Of a DNA stretch of 64,000 nt, positions 1 through 11,099 are shown piece after piece. Numbering within the stretch: position 1 is the first letter of the stretch; every line of letters starts with the position of its first letter. The notes under the pieces were generated by a model. The model saw nothing but the letters and a program-made list of their open reading frames with translations. It searched no databases and was not told the DNA's origin. The translations under genes and the position numbers were made by a program. The stretch is from Cryptomeria japonica (lineage: Eukaryota > Streptophyta > Pinopsida > Cupressales > Cupressaceae). Location of the stretch: positions 525,932,975 through 525,996,974 of the forward strand of contig NC_081409.1 of NCBI RefSeq assembly GCF_030272615.1, given 5' to 3'.

Positions 1-172
1 TTTCAGAATGTCACCTCTGTTCTTCTGCGAGCTCAAAGATTTCTTCCCGTTGTCTCTCAAAATTTTGAAAATGATAACCCACAAAGTGTGCGGAGTGTTA
101 ATATCTTTGACTGCAATTCTACCACTTTGCCATGTAATCATCACCTTTCTATAAATGCATAAATTACTCATT

Positions 173-3100
173 TCAACTATCATGATTATGCGGTCCTTCT
201 TTCCCCGTGAATATATCATTTCTTAGAAGATCTTTAATACTAAGATTAATATTATCTTCCCCATGCCAAATGGTTTGAGCTTCGGAGTTAATGCCTAGGT
301 TGGCCAAGCCATCCGCAACCAAAATTTTTTCCCTAAAGGCATGTTCAATTATGATAACTTTAAAACTAGCAATAATTTCTCTTGCTTTCAGAATTATGTT
401 TTCAATAGACCATGATGGCTCGGTTTCCCCCTTAAGCACTTGATAATATTTAGTGAGTCTCCCTCCAGCCATAAGTTGTCATGATTTAGGTTCTTAGCAA
501 TAATCAGAGTGTTCAGAGCAGCTGAAGCTTCAGCATAATGACTGGTTTGACTACCCAGAGGGCCAACAACCGCCACTAGGCAACTTCCAGCAAAATTCCT
601 GACTATGCCCCCATAACCAGCTTTACTTGGATTCCCCTTTGACGCCCCATCAAAGTTGGCCTTTATCCATCCCTGAAGAGGAAAGCACCACACCAGACCT
701 TCCCTACCCTTCTCCTTATTGGATTTGGTTGTAGAAAGGTTCCACTTATCATTAAAGTCTTCTTTAGCTGCTAGGCCATGATCAATACCATTGAGACATT
801 CAAATATACTTCTATATATTTTATTCACAACTTCAGGATTAGTAATTTTATCCCTAAAAATCCTATTATTGCGCTCCTTCCAGATGTTCTAGATAACATT
901 AGGGAAATTAAGTTTCCAAAGCTCCACAATCTTAGGGTTGGGGTTAGGACAGTACCATTGCTGCCAGGACTCCCTTAGAGAGTTCAAAAAAATCCAGCTC
1001 AGCTTCCACCTACTAAAAATAATTGTCCAAATTTCCTGGCTGAAAGTACACTGGTGGAGAATATGGCAAGCTAACTCTTCTTCCCTGCAACAAAGAGAAC
1101 ACCTGTTAGGAAAAACAAATCCACGCTTTTGGAGGTTGTCCAAAGTCAACACCTTATTTTGGATAAAGATCCAAAAAAAGATATTAAATTTAGGAATTAA
1201 CTTCTTATTCCATACTTTAGTCCAAATAGGAATATCTTCCATAACATTATTGTGGATAGCCACAACCGAAGACACATAATAGTTCCCATCCGAGGTTTCC
1301 CTCCAAATCAAACTATCATCTTTGTTGTCCCTCAAAATTTTAGAAGAAAGCAAGATATCAAGAAACTTTAAATCCGGACAATGCTGGCTGAACTCAATCC
1401 AATTCCCGTTTCTCCATAAGTCTCTAACCAAACCCCCATACCTATTTTTGAACCAATCTTTCCAATCATAAAGGATTGGAATTTCCTCCAAAGGTTTTTC
1501 CATAAGCCACCTATCTTCCCAAAATCTAATATTTCTACCATTCCCCAATTTCCACATTCTGACAGCATCAGCCCAACTTTTAGCCGATTGGACTGCATTC
1601 CAAATTGCAGAGCCTTCAACTGTAAAAGATTTATCCATAAATTCTTCCTCAGAAGGTTGCATATGAAGATATTTCTTTCTCCAAATTAAATTCCACTCTC
1701 TTTCCTCCCCTTTCAATCTCCAGATTTGTTTAGCTAATAAGGCATTATTCATAGAGCTTATATTCCTTAAACCCAACCCCCCAAAGGCCTTGGGAGAGCA
1801 GATTTTATTCCAAGCTATAAGGGGAATTTTATTCTTGTCTTCCACTCTCGACCAAAGAAATTTTTTTTGGATTCCTTCAATTGCCTCTGCAAACTTTCTA
1901 GGGATTTTAAACAAGCTAAGAGCATAAATAGGCAGGTTTTGGAGAGTAGCTTTAAGCAACGTAACCTTGCCAACTTGACTAAGGATAGCCCCTTTCCAAC
2001 CTGCCAGTTTAGAGTTGAATCTGTCAACCAACTTAATCTAGAAGTTATCCGTAGGCTTAATACAAAGGGGAAGCCCTAGGTAAGTAGAGAGAAATTCAGC
2101 TATTTTACATCCAATAATTCTTTCAATCCTTAATTGTCTTTGATCAGGGGTATTGATGAAGAACAATGAGCTCTTGTCCCAATTAATTTTTTGACCAGAA
2201 GCAGATTCATAAATATCCATAACCTTCTTCATATTTTTTGCTTCCCTAATAGTAGCTTCCCCCATGGTGATCGAATCATCAACAAACTGTTCATGAGTAC
2301 AAGTGATATTGGACGAAGAAGGTTTCAGACCTTTGAGATTACCTTCTTCCATGTTTTAAAAAATAAACCTGCCCAAACTTTTAGCTAAAACAGTAAACAA
2401 GATAGGGGATATGGGATCCCCTTGTCTTAGACCTCTAGTGCTTTTGAAGAAACTAGAAGGAGATCCATTGACAATAACAGCAGATGAGGAAGTTTCCATC
2501 AATTGAGAGCAGAGTTGAATAATTTTTTCTCTGAATCCAAAAGCTTTCATAATCCTAAAAAGAAACTGCCAATTCACTCTATCATAGGCTTTAGACATAT
2601 CTAACTTAAGAAAAAAGCCCTGGCTTTTAGCAGCCATTATAGAATGAATATTTTCATGAATTGAAATAATGGAATCCAAAATCTGTCTACCAAGGACAAA
2701 AACATTTTGCTGAGTAGAGATAATTCTTGGAAGAATATCCAGCAATCTAGAGGTAAGAACCTTGGACAAAATCTTGTAAATAGAATTACAAAGACTAATA
2801 GGTCTAAACTTATTGAGAGAGTCAGCTCCAGCAATCTTCAAAATTAGAACAATGAAGGTTGCATTCAATTATTTTAAAAGCCTTTAGAACCAAAGAATTC
2901 TTTAACTCCTTTACAGATATCATTCTCCACAATATGCCAAAAGGAATGGAAAAAGAACATTGGAAAACCATCCGGACCAGGAGACTTATCTCCTTGAAAA
3001 GAGAACACCGTCTTTTTGATTTCCTGACTAGAAGGTATTCGAGAGAGGTATTTGTTGTCTTCCTCAGTCAAGGTAGAAGGAATAGCCTGCAAAAGGAGGT

Positions 3101-4352
3101 TTTGATTACTGATATCAAGGTCATCCACTTCTCCTAATAGGTTGCTAAAATAATCCAAAACTTCCTTTCTTATTTCCTTATCATCCGATAAAATTCCCCT
3201 ATTACAGGATAACCTGGAAATCCTGTTTGTTGCCTCGTGCTTTAGGGCAGTTAAGTGAAAAAACCGGGTATTTTTATCACCTTCCTTCAAATACAAGGCT
3301 CTAGATCTTTGTCTCCATAAAGTCTCTTCATTAGAAATAATAGTGTGGTATTTAGACAACAAACCATTTTCCACATATCTCAAATCTTCCGAAAGCCCGT
3401 CCTCTTGGATTTTATCTTGAACTTCTTTTATTTCAGTTTTAATTTTGGCTTTACTTTGGAATATATCCCAAAAAGTCTCTTTGTTCCAAATTTTGATTTT
3501 AGCCTTTATAATATTGAGCTTTTTGGATATTCTAAATAAAGTTGTTCCCTCAACCTCGGAACTCCACCAATCCGCCACACAAACTTCCAGAGACGGATGG
3601 GATAACCAAGCTTTTTGAAATCTAAAAGGGAAATTTCTCTTAGCAGAAAAAGAATTGGCAGTAAAAGAAATAGGGTAATGATCAGAACTAATCTTAATAA
3701 TAGATGCCAAAGAACAACTATATTTAGATAGCCACTTAGGAGAAATTAAGGTTCTGTCTAACTTAACTTGAATAAGATCAGCTACAGTTCTTCTATTGGT
3801 CCAGGTATAGTTGATCCCTTGGAGATCCACATCCATAAGAGCTTGATCATTGATGAAGTCCATAAGATCTTGTTTACCATCAAGCTGTAAGGGGACGCCC
3901 CCCATCTTCTCTTCCTCTTTTAGCGGAATATTGAAATCTCCCATTATTATCCAGCTTTTATCAACAAAATTTAGTCTGTCTTTTGCAAGGCTTCTCCAAT
4001 ATTTAAATCTACCAGCTTTGGTATTAGGCGCATAGACATTAGTGATAACCCAAACAAAGTTATCCTTGATATGCTCAAGCAACACAAAATTCCTATTGAT
4101 TTCAGAAATGATTTCCTTACCTTTAATAGTATTTTGGTTCCAAAAAATCATTGTTCCTCCAGAGGCTCCCTTCGAATTAGTTCCTATAACTCCATTGTTT
4201 TTAAATATTCTAATCCTTTCCACTTTCTCCTTACACATCTTAGTTTCCTAAACAAGGACCACATCTGGCTTATAATCTCTTATGATATTACGTAACACAT
4301 CCTTCTTATGAGGGGCATTCATCCCTCTTATATTCCAGGAAATTATCTTCAT
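173..4352 (-). pseudogene. LINE ORF2: endonuclease, RT, zf-RVT, RNase H (broken)
   Basis: ORF2 starts at 4352 with MKIISWNIRGMN, the hallmark start of an apurinic-like endonuclease. Endonuclease residues seen include NVYAP, GDFN, NYTWTN, KLDR and SDHYP (to about 3640). Reverse transcriptase motifs follow: FRPISLCN, LDMSKAYDRVNW, RQGDPISP and FVDD (catalytic YxDD-type box, about 2276-2287). A zf-RVT segment (CSLC...HILHQC) lies at about 1070-1000. RNase H shows FDGASKGNP, AEASAAL, LEGDS and a final VADGLANLG (about 690-290). Damage: TAG at 4248-4250 in VLVQETKM, stop plus frameshift near 2870, TAA near 2353, TAG at 2038-2040, a stop near 889 and a frameshift near 470. The TAG at 4248-4250 fits CAG to TAG decay. 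Function is certain by family; the copy is dead. Confidence 0.92.
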
Positions 4353-5952
4353 ACTTTAACCGGGGATAGAGCTGACTCGATGGAGCACTGTGTTCCGTCA
4401 GCACGGTTCTTCCAACTTTCCTGTTCCCTTTGATGTTTTAGAGAAGGTCTCCCCTTCTTTTTGTTTTGGTTTCCCACATCTGCATTTTTCTTATTCTTGC
4501 TTCTAGTTGAGATACCTCCATTGGGTCCTTCCTTATTCCATTTTCCATCTTTAGTACTGAGAGTCCTAAGATTTCCCTCTAGGGCTGCCATTTCCACACT
4601 ATTAGATGGGGTTTTTCATTGAAGTGGCTTTGGGCTTCCATTGGTTAATAACAAAAAAGGTTCAAAATCAGAAATGTTGTAATCTTGCGCTTCATTGAAG
4701 TCTTCCACGTTTGCTTTTGTATATGATGAAGCAGAGGCATCGTCATTGGAATTCTCCTCTATTTTCTCTTAACTGACAGGCCCTCCCTTCTGATCCTCTG
4801 GATCATGTATTTGCGCATTTACCTCTATCCTTTGCTCTTCTTCCTTAGTGCTTTCTAATTGATTATTAGAATAGGCACAAATAGGTTTTTCATTATTACT
4901 ATTCGCATCCTTCTTCACCTCATTTTCCAACTCAATTGCTTCCTTATCAGGAACACACTCTACTGATGGATCTTCTCCCTTGTCTTTCGTTTGCCATTTC
5001 TGCTTCAAGTTGCTATCACTCTTACTATTCTTACTCTTCTTAAGCGGACAAAATTTTGCCCAATGCCCTGATTTTTTGCAATGAAAACAAGCAAATGGAA
5101 GCGATTCATATTCAATCGCTTGGGTTCATTTCCCTAATTTAGATATAATCTCAATAGATTGGGGCATATCTATCATTTGATTAACATTAACACATATACG
5201 GGCAAAAACCAACCTTGATTTAGCTACAGTCATTGGATCGGTTGAGAGAAGTTCTCCAAAAGAACTCGCTATCCCCTTGAAGACTGTCTCATTCCAAAAC
5301 TCCAACGGAAGACCTGGGAGGCGCGTCCACACAGGCGCCGACAAAAAAAAGGACTCGTCGAGAGAAAGGTTTGGAGCCCATTTCTGTAAAGCCAAAGTTG
5401 ACTTGCCGAACATCCATGGTCCTTCACATAGAGATTTATTCATATCTTCTTCATAATTAAAAGCAAAGGAAAAAAAAACCTTAAGCAAAGCCGCCACATC
5501 CACTCGACCCTTGAGAACCCATTTACTCCTTATAAAATTCCTAACAACATCAATGTTAGGCCTAAAACCATCAAACCTTCCAACTAATGTCATAGCTAAT
5601 CCAGAGACAGTGAGATCAACTAGCTTATCCGGAATAGAAATAGCAATAACCCCTGTTGCGGGATTAGAAATATTTTTAACTTCCGGAAGCCCTGATTTTA
5701 CTAGCGGTTTCACTCCAAAAAGTGAAGACCGTTTTTTTCCTTACCTCTATCATGTGGGTCCCCAATTTTGGAATCTCTGTCTTCCATCGATTTGATTGTT
5801 TCCTTGTCCCCTTCAGTACCTTGGGATGCCTGGAAACCATCCTGATTGCCAGTTTCACCCACATAAAGATTGCCATCCCCAAGAATTCTGCCATTCCCAG
5901 ATTTGAAATTTGAAATTCCCGCTCGCCGCTCTCCTTGCCGCTCTGCTGCCAC
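4349..5952 (-). pseudogene. LINE ORF1 (DUF4283-like, zinc knuckle)
   Basis: ORF1 of plant LINEs encodes an RNA-binding chaperone-like protein that packages element RNA. The likely start is the ATG at 5952 (MAAERQGERR). A frameshift near 5710-5720 moves reading to a frame with a DUF4283-like region (about 5713-5126), which includes the pattern W.LKGRV, EGPWMF and PVWTRLPGLPLEFW typical of that family. A CCHC knuckle, CFHCKKSGHWAKFC, lies at about 5045-5090. The tail is low-complexity, first acidic (about 5008-4769) and then basic (about 4597-4349). In-frame stops occur between these pieces. The final TGA (4349-4351) overlaps the ORF2 ATG (4350-4352) as ATGA, suggesting coupled translation in the parent element. 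Family assignment is firm; exact frame joins are approximate. Confidence 0.85.
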
Positions 5953-5955
5953 CGG

Positions 5956-7080
5956 TTTGAATATATAATTAATAGGACCTATTACATGCTATTTAAGAGG
6001 CCTGTATGGTTGTAATTAGTTAATTTCATGTACTTGGAATAGGAATTTCAAATTTAGCATCTACAAATTTTGTAATTAATCATTTAAGACACACGACTTA
6101 AAGGGATTGGCCTAATTAGGATGTATGTGGCTTAAGGGGATTGGCCTAGATTATAGGATGTATGTGGCCTAAGATTATCTATAGGCCTAATTAGGATGCA
6201 TGTGGCTTAAGGGGATAGGCCTAAATTATAGGATATATGTGGCTTAAGATGATCTATGGGCCTAATTAGGATGTATGTGGCTTAAGGGGATAGGCCTAAA
6301 TTATAGGATGTATGTGGCTTAAGGGGAGAGGCCTAAATTATAGGATGTACATGCATTTCCTAATTACATGTGTCTTAAGGGGACATGGTCAAAATTAAAT
6401 TGAATTTGATCATAATTAAGCTTAATAAATTGAATATATAGTTAATAGGACCTATTACATGCTATTTAAGAGGCATGTATGGTTGTAATTAGTTAATTTC
6501 ATGTACTTAGAATAGGAATTTCAAATTTAGCATCTACAATTTGTGTAATTAATCATTTAAGAAACATGACTTAAAGGGATTGGCCTAATTAGGATGTATG
6601 TGGCTTAAGATGATAGGCCTAATTAGGATGTATGTGGCTTAAGGGGATAGGCCTAGATTATAGGATGTATGTGGCAAGTAAGGGAAATAATAACTACTTT
6701 AAATATAGGACACACATGTGGCTTAAGGGGATGATTTTAAATAAATAATTATGACTGGGATCCCCTTAAGACACGTGCATGTCCTAATTACACGTGTCTT
6801 AAAAGAAGACTTGGTCTTGAGTAATTCTATTTAATTTGATCGTAATTACTTAATTTCATATATAGTTAATAGGACCTATTATGCTATTTAATATATGGCA
6901 TTTAATAATATATATAGTTAATAGGTCCTAGTATAAATTAAAACGGGTATGATCGTAATAGTATGTTTTAAGAGGGGTATAGTCATAATTAGTTAATTTC
7001 ATGTACTTAGAATAGGAATTTTAAATTTAACATCTACAAATTTTGTAATCAATCATTTAAGACACCTGACTTAAGGATAT
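5956..7080. repeat. Tandem array, unit about 474 bp, three decaying copies
   Basis: A segment beginning GAATATATA(A/G)TTAATAGG and running through ATTTAAGAGGC, TTAATTTCATGTACTT and TTTCAAATTTAGCATCTACA occurs at about 5956-6100 and 6430-6570. It recurs in broken form at 6858-7065, giving a period of about 430-474 bp. The first copy starts exactly at the LINE 5' end. No coding potential is seen. It looks like a small satellite cluster or the terminal part of a larger foldback element. Confidence 0.75.
6095..6370. repeat. Short tandem units (~37-45 bp), GGCCTAAATTATAGG type
   Basis: About eight imperfect units of the form GGCCTAA(A)TTATAGGATGTA followed by TGTGGCTTAAGGGGATA sit head to tail. 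Similar units recur at 6575-6680 inside the second large repeat copy. Some units read AATTAGG in place of AATTATAGG. This minisatellite lies within the ~474 bp unit. Confidence 0.75.
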
Positions 7081-7084
7081 GGAC

Positions 7085-7605
7085 GTATGTACACAATATA
7101 TGAGATCTTATGTGGCCAAGTTGGGTCATAAGGGGTACATGTTGTGTACATAAATGTTAAAAAGGTGGCATTGTGTCCTAAGGGGTTGTCCATGCATGTG
7201 TTTAAACTAGATATATATGTCTTAAGGGGATGCAGGCCTAATTGGGACATGTGGCACTTGAAAGGGGATCAAACTATTTATTAGGACATGTGGCTTAAAA
7301 GGGGAATGAGACATAGCTTAAGGGGAAATGCATACATGTTCTAATGTACATGCATGACCCTTTAGCACATAATATGACCCCTTAGGACACCATGCGATCC
7401 TATGGGGTCATACATGTACATTGTCCTAGAAGGGGTTGAACGCATGACTCAGAGCGCATGCATGTGTGTGACAGGCCTTTAGGACCACATTGTGTTCTAA
7501 GGGGTCATGTGTGATCCTAAGGGGTCACACATGTGTTCTAATACATGTGTGACCCCTTAGGACCACATATGAGCCCTTTTAACATCCTATACTTAGTGTA
7601 TACTA
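7085..7605. repeat. CCTAAGGGGTCA palindrome cluster (foldback family, first block)
   Basis: The block is dense in CTTAAGGGG, CCTAAGGGGTCA and their reverse complement TGACCCCTTAGG. A perfect hairpin has 20-bp arms TCCTAAGGGGTCACACATGT (7515-7534) and its complement (7543-7562), with an 8-bp loop. The right end, GGACCACATATGAGC followed by TAACATCCTA (about 7558-7600), is the inverted form of the left end of another copy at 10024-10070. No ORF is present. Confidence 0.75.
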
Positions 7606-8687
7606 TTAGTGAACAGATTTGTCCTTCAACAAATACATACACATACTAACTCCAAATGCCCGGGATAAAGGACAAAGAGCACCAACAGTTGGATAGACTA
7701 TAATTGAAATGATAATCTTCCTCTGAATTGAGAGGTACAACTCCCTCTTTACAAGATTTACAATGAATTTTAACCAAATTTTATCATATAATTCACTTTT
7801 AACCAGAAAGCAAAGAAAGGTTTTAACATTCACTTGTCAACACAAAATGAACGCCTCACAATGATTATCGGAATGTATAACAAAACATTAAACTTCAAAT
7901 AACGATTAACCTATATAAAGTGATCAAAATATTTGAACTCTGATTGATACTCGCTCATGCCTCACAGGACAAGGGGAATCAGAATATTCAAATGCTTTCA
8001 GCTAATTTCATTCATCAGATTGATTCACAGACTTGATATTAGATAAAAATCAGAGAAAGGAATCCAATACATGAACATATAAATATCCCAACAGAAATAT
8101 TTTATATATTCAAATGCACAGGTTTCAAAAGTTGTATCAGACATTCCATTCCATTCAAAGATGGAGTATTTCACTTAAATTAACAAGTAAAACAGTCTCC
8201 TATCGTTTACACTTCCCACAATTCCTAAAAAAAAAAACTCTTCTATTGTTTCCAAAATCACAGTTTCAGAACCCCCACTCTTTTCTTTTATTACATACAT
8301 ATAGCTAAGAATATCAGTTATCAATAACTGATTCTTGAAAGATTATTAATTAATCTTTTCCTTTATCCTCTTCTTCCGACAACTTTTTTTATTTTGCTTC
8401 AAATCTTTTATCTCGAAATTTTTCATAGACCTGTACTCAGAGATAAATATCTTTTTAACCTGACCATATTTTTCAAATCTCTTTGGTGACAATTTAGAAA
8501 ACTAGTTTTTATAAAACATATTAAAATTTCATCGCGATCCAACGGTTCAATTGAAAGTTATGCCCCTCGCACCGAGCCTCCGTTTTTCCATCTCAGAAAA
8601 ATCTGTGGTTCCAAATTACTTTGAAAATTACAAACATTAGCCATGTCAATGTTATTGGATTTTTGAAATTTTTTAAATATGGAACTC
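7606..8687. other. Unassigned AT-rich spacer
   Basis: No gene, RNA or element boundary is recognised. Open frames here (for example minus 7606-7833 and plus 8114-8308) are short, have no recognisable motif and are probably chance. The stretch near 8530-8570 (TTTCATCGCGATCCAACGG) resembles a sequence style seen in many plant repeats, so this is probably decayed transposon DNA. Confidence 0.4.
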
Positions 8688-9155
8688 ACACATGTTGAAC
8701 CTGCATCTGATGAATCTTTGAATTCTGAATTTGAACTTTTGAAATTGAACCTTAAACCTTGAACCTACGTGCTTGAACCTGCGGGCTTGAACCAAAGAAG
8801 GTTCAAAGTTCAAGTTCAAAGACCAAAAATTACAATGAACCCGAAATTTGAACTTTGAACTTTTTGAACTTTTTGAACTTTTTGAACCGCTTGAACCTTG
8901 AACCTGCGAACTTTGAACCTTGAACCTTGAACCTGCAAGGTTCAATAGTTCAAGTTCAATGACCACAAATTACAAAACCCAAAATTTGACTTTGAACTTT
9001 TTGAACCTGCGCACTTGAACCTGCGGGCATGAACCAAAAAGGTTCAGTAGTTCAAGTTCAATGAATAAAAATTACAAAGCCTACTCCAGTTAAATTCTAA
9101 CTTTGAACTTGAACCCGAACTTTGAACTTTGAAAAGGTTCAAGGTTCAATGACAG
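8688..9155. repeat. TTGAAC / GTTCAA degenerate minisatellite
   Basis: Dozens of copies of TTGAAC and its complement GTTCAA are packed in phrases such as CTTTGAACTTTTTGAACC, CTTGAACCTGCG and GGTTCAATAGTTCAAG. The phrases occur in both orientations, so the array can fold on itself. The minus-strand frame across 8673-8966 (Ser/Lys/Phe-rich) only reflects the hexamer and is not a gene. Confidence 0.85.
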
Positions 9156-9467
9156 TTGTTCTTTTGGGCTGCCATATAAAAACTTGCATAACTTTTTACT
9201 GAGAGCTCCGTTTTTTATGAAATTTTAACTGTAGAATAAATGGGCCTAGTATAGCATAACCCATAAATTATTTTTGCATAGGAGACATAAGACTTGAAAT
9301 TTCATTGTTTGGGTATATGGGTAAGCCAAAAATAAAACAATTAAAATCTCTCAACTGACATGGAGTTTGGCCATAAAAACTTCAGCATTAAAACATTAAC
9401 AATAACTGATTTTAGCTGATTATGAGACTTTAGGCATGAGAAAAAAATATGGGGGTAACATATACAA

Positions 9468-10020
9468 TATACCCCAACTACTAGGATGGTAAAAGGGGTC
9501 ATATGTGGTCCTAAGGGGTCACACATGTGTTCTAACACATGCGTGACCCCTTAGGACCAAATTATGACCCCTTAGAACACAATGTGATCCTAGTAAAGGC
9601 CCATCACACACATGCACACATTCTAACTCATGGTATAATATGGATTGGCTCAAACTAAATTATAGGACACATGTGGCTTAAAAGGGGAATGAATTTGAAA
9701 ATAGGAGATGGCTTAAGGGGATACACTCATGTGTTATACAATGTACATGTGCGACCCTTTAGGACCACATATGACTCCTTAGGGTGAACTGTGTGATCCT
9801 ATGAGGTCATATTACACATATACATGGTCATAGAAGGGGTTGAAAGCGTGACTTAGTTCACGCGTGCATGTGTGACAAGCCTTTCTAGGACCACATTGTG
9901 TTCTAAGGGATAGTCATATATGTGATCCTAAGTGATCGAGCACGAATGTGTTAGAACACGTGTGACCCATTAGGACCACATATGAGCAGGCTAAATTAAT
10001 ATCCTAGTAGTTGGGGTATA
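9468..10020. mobile_element. 553-bp foldback/MITE-like element with 20-bp perfect TIRs
   Basis: The left end TATACCCCAACTACTAGGAT (about 9468-9487) is the exact reverse complement of the right end ATCCTAGTAGTTGGGGTATA (about 10001-10020). The inverted match continues outward (TACAA/TTGTA) with one indel. Just inside the left end, a hairpin has 25-bp arms (9506-9530 and 9535-9559, one mismatch) containing CCTAAGGGGTCACACATG. There is no ORF of note. A TA target duplication is possible but cannot be separated from the TIR. The superfamily is not clear; Stowaway-like or a foldback element is possible. Confidence 0.7.
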
Positions 10021-10410
10021 ATTGTATACCCCAACTAAGTTAGGATGTTAATATGGCTCATATGTGGTCCTAAGGGGTCACACATGTGGTCTAACACATG
10101 TGTGATCCTTTAGGATCACATATATGACTCCTTAGAATACAATGTGGCCCTAAAGGCCCGTCACACATGCGTTCAACCCCTTAGGACCACGTACATGTAT
10201 GACCCCGTAGGATCATGAATAGTGTCCTAAGGGGTCATGTATGTGGTCCTAAGGGGTCACACATGTACATTAGAATGTGCATGCATGACCCCTTAGGACC
10301 ACATACATGACCCCTTTAGACACTATGGCTGAGCCTATGGGGTCATATGTGGTCGTAAGGTGTTGGACGTGATGTGATCCTATGTGGTCATAGGGGGTAT
10401 GTTGTATACA
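10020..10410. mobile_element. Second abutting copy of the CCTAAGGGGTCA foldback family
   Basis: Starting near 10024, TATACCCCAACTAAGTTAGG is followed by TGGCTCATATGTGGTCCTAAG, the same end type as the neighbour at 9468-10020. Hairpins are visible at about 10064-10119 and 10243-10303, both built from GGTCCTAAGGGGTCACACATG and its complement. The right end is uncertain: a weak GGGGGTATGTTGTATAC near 10397 may be it. It is non-coding. Confidence 0.6.
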
Positions 10411-10439
10411 ATTTAGATGTTTTAAATAGTTTCGTTTTT

Positions 10440-10765
10440 GTTGTGATTTTTTGGTTTTGGTTTTCATATTCATTTTTGTTTTCTTCTTGTAAATTAAATG
10501 TTTTGGTTTTGGTTTCGTTTCAAGGTTTTCAACATTTTTATTAATTTTATTCGTTTAAAAAAAATCCTAATCTAATCAATTCATTAAAAAAATTCAAACT
10601 AAATTTAACTAATTTTTAAACTAAAAACATACTTTTCTAATAAAAAAAATAATTATTAAGCTAAAAATCATTTTTTTTCTAACAAAAAAAATAAATTTAA
10701 AACTAAAAATCATTAATAAAAAAAATAAATTTTAAACTAAAAAATTAATCTAAATATGAATTATT
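10440..10765. repeat. A/T-rich tandem-like repeats
   Basis: Four or so imperfect units of about 40 bp, of the form CTAAAAATCATT followed by AAAAAAATAAATTTTAAA, follow a stretch of TTTTGGTTTTGG. The segment is low complexity with no coding content. Confidence 0.6.
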
Positions 10766-10845
10766 GAATAAAAATGGCTGTTGGGCGTACCTGGAAGACT
10801 TGCAGGCAGGTTGTTGGCAATTTCTGGGAGGGCTCCACTCCTTCA

Positions 10846-11012
10846 ATCGGGATCCCGTATGGCAAAAATGAACCCCATTTCGTTTTTAAAAAAAAATTAT
10901 ATATTCGAAAGGGATCCCGTGTTGAAATGAAACGGGATCCCGTTTTGGGTTCTAGGCTCAGGATCCCGGGGCCCACGGGATCTCGTTTGTTTTTAGACTC
11001 GGGATCCTGATT
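10846..11012. repeat. Cluster of CGGGATCCCG palindromes
   Basis: Five or six copies of the palindrome (C)GGGATCCCG(T) or near variants lie within about 165 bp (about 10847, 10911, 10931, 10961, 10977 and 11000). Both strands give open frames here for that reason, but they look like reflections of the palindrome. It may be the arms of a small foldback element. Confidence 0.65.
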
Positions 11013-11099
11013 CGTCTCCTATTCACTCCGCCTGATTTCCACTTTTTAACTAAGTCCAAAACTTCCACATTAAGTGGACACAACTTCTTGCACTTACCC

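Larger units (their letters stand above)
1..5955 (-). mobile_element. L1-like LINE (non-LTR retrotransposon), decayed
   Basis: The minus strand carries, in 5' to 3' order, an ORF1 with a DUF4283-like region and a CCHC knuckle, then an ORF2 with endonuclease, reverse transcriptase, zf-RVT and RNase H parts. This is the order of plant L1-clade LINEs. The 5' end is placed near 5955 because ORF1 begins at 5952 and a different, tandemly repeated sequence starts there. The 3' end is not seen: no poly-A (poly-T on the plus strand) or target duplication is visible, so it lies near or beyond position 1. At least five stops or frameshifts break ORF2, so this copy cannot mobilise itself. Confidence 0.93.

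Noticed and set aside
3345-4295. Several plus-strand frames opposite LINE ORF2
   Set aside because: Antisense shadows of the endonuclease and reverse transcriptase coding sequence.
8673-8966. Minus-strand Ser/Lys/Phe-rich frame
   Set aside because: Reflects the TTGAAC minisatellite.
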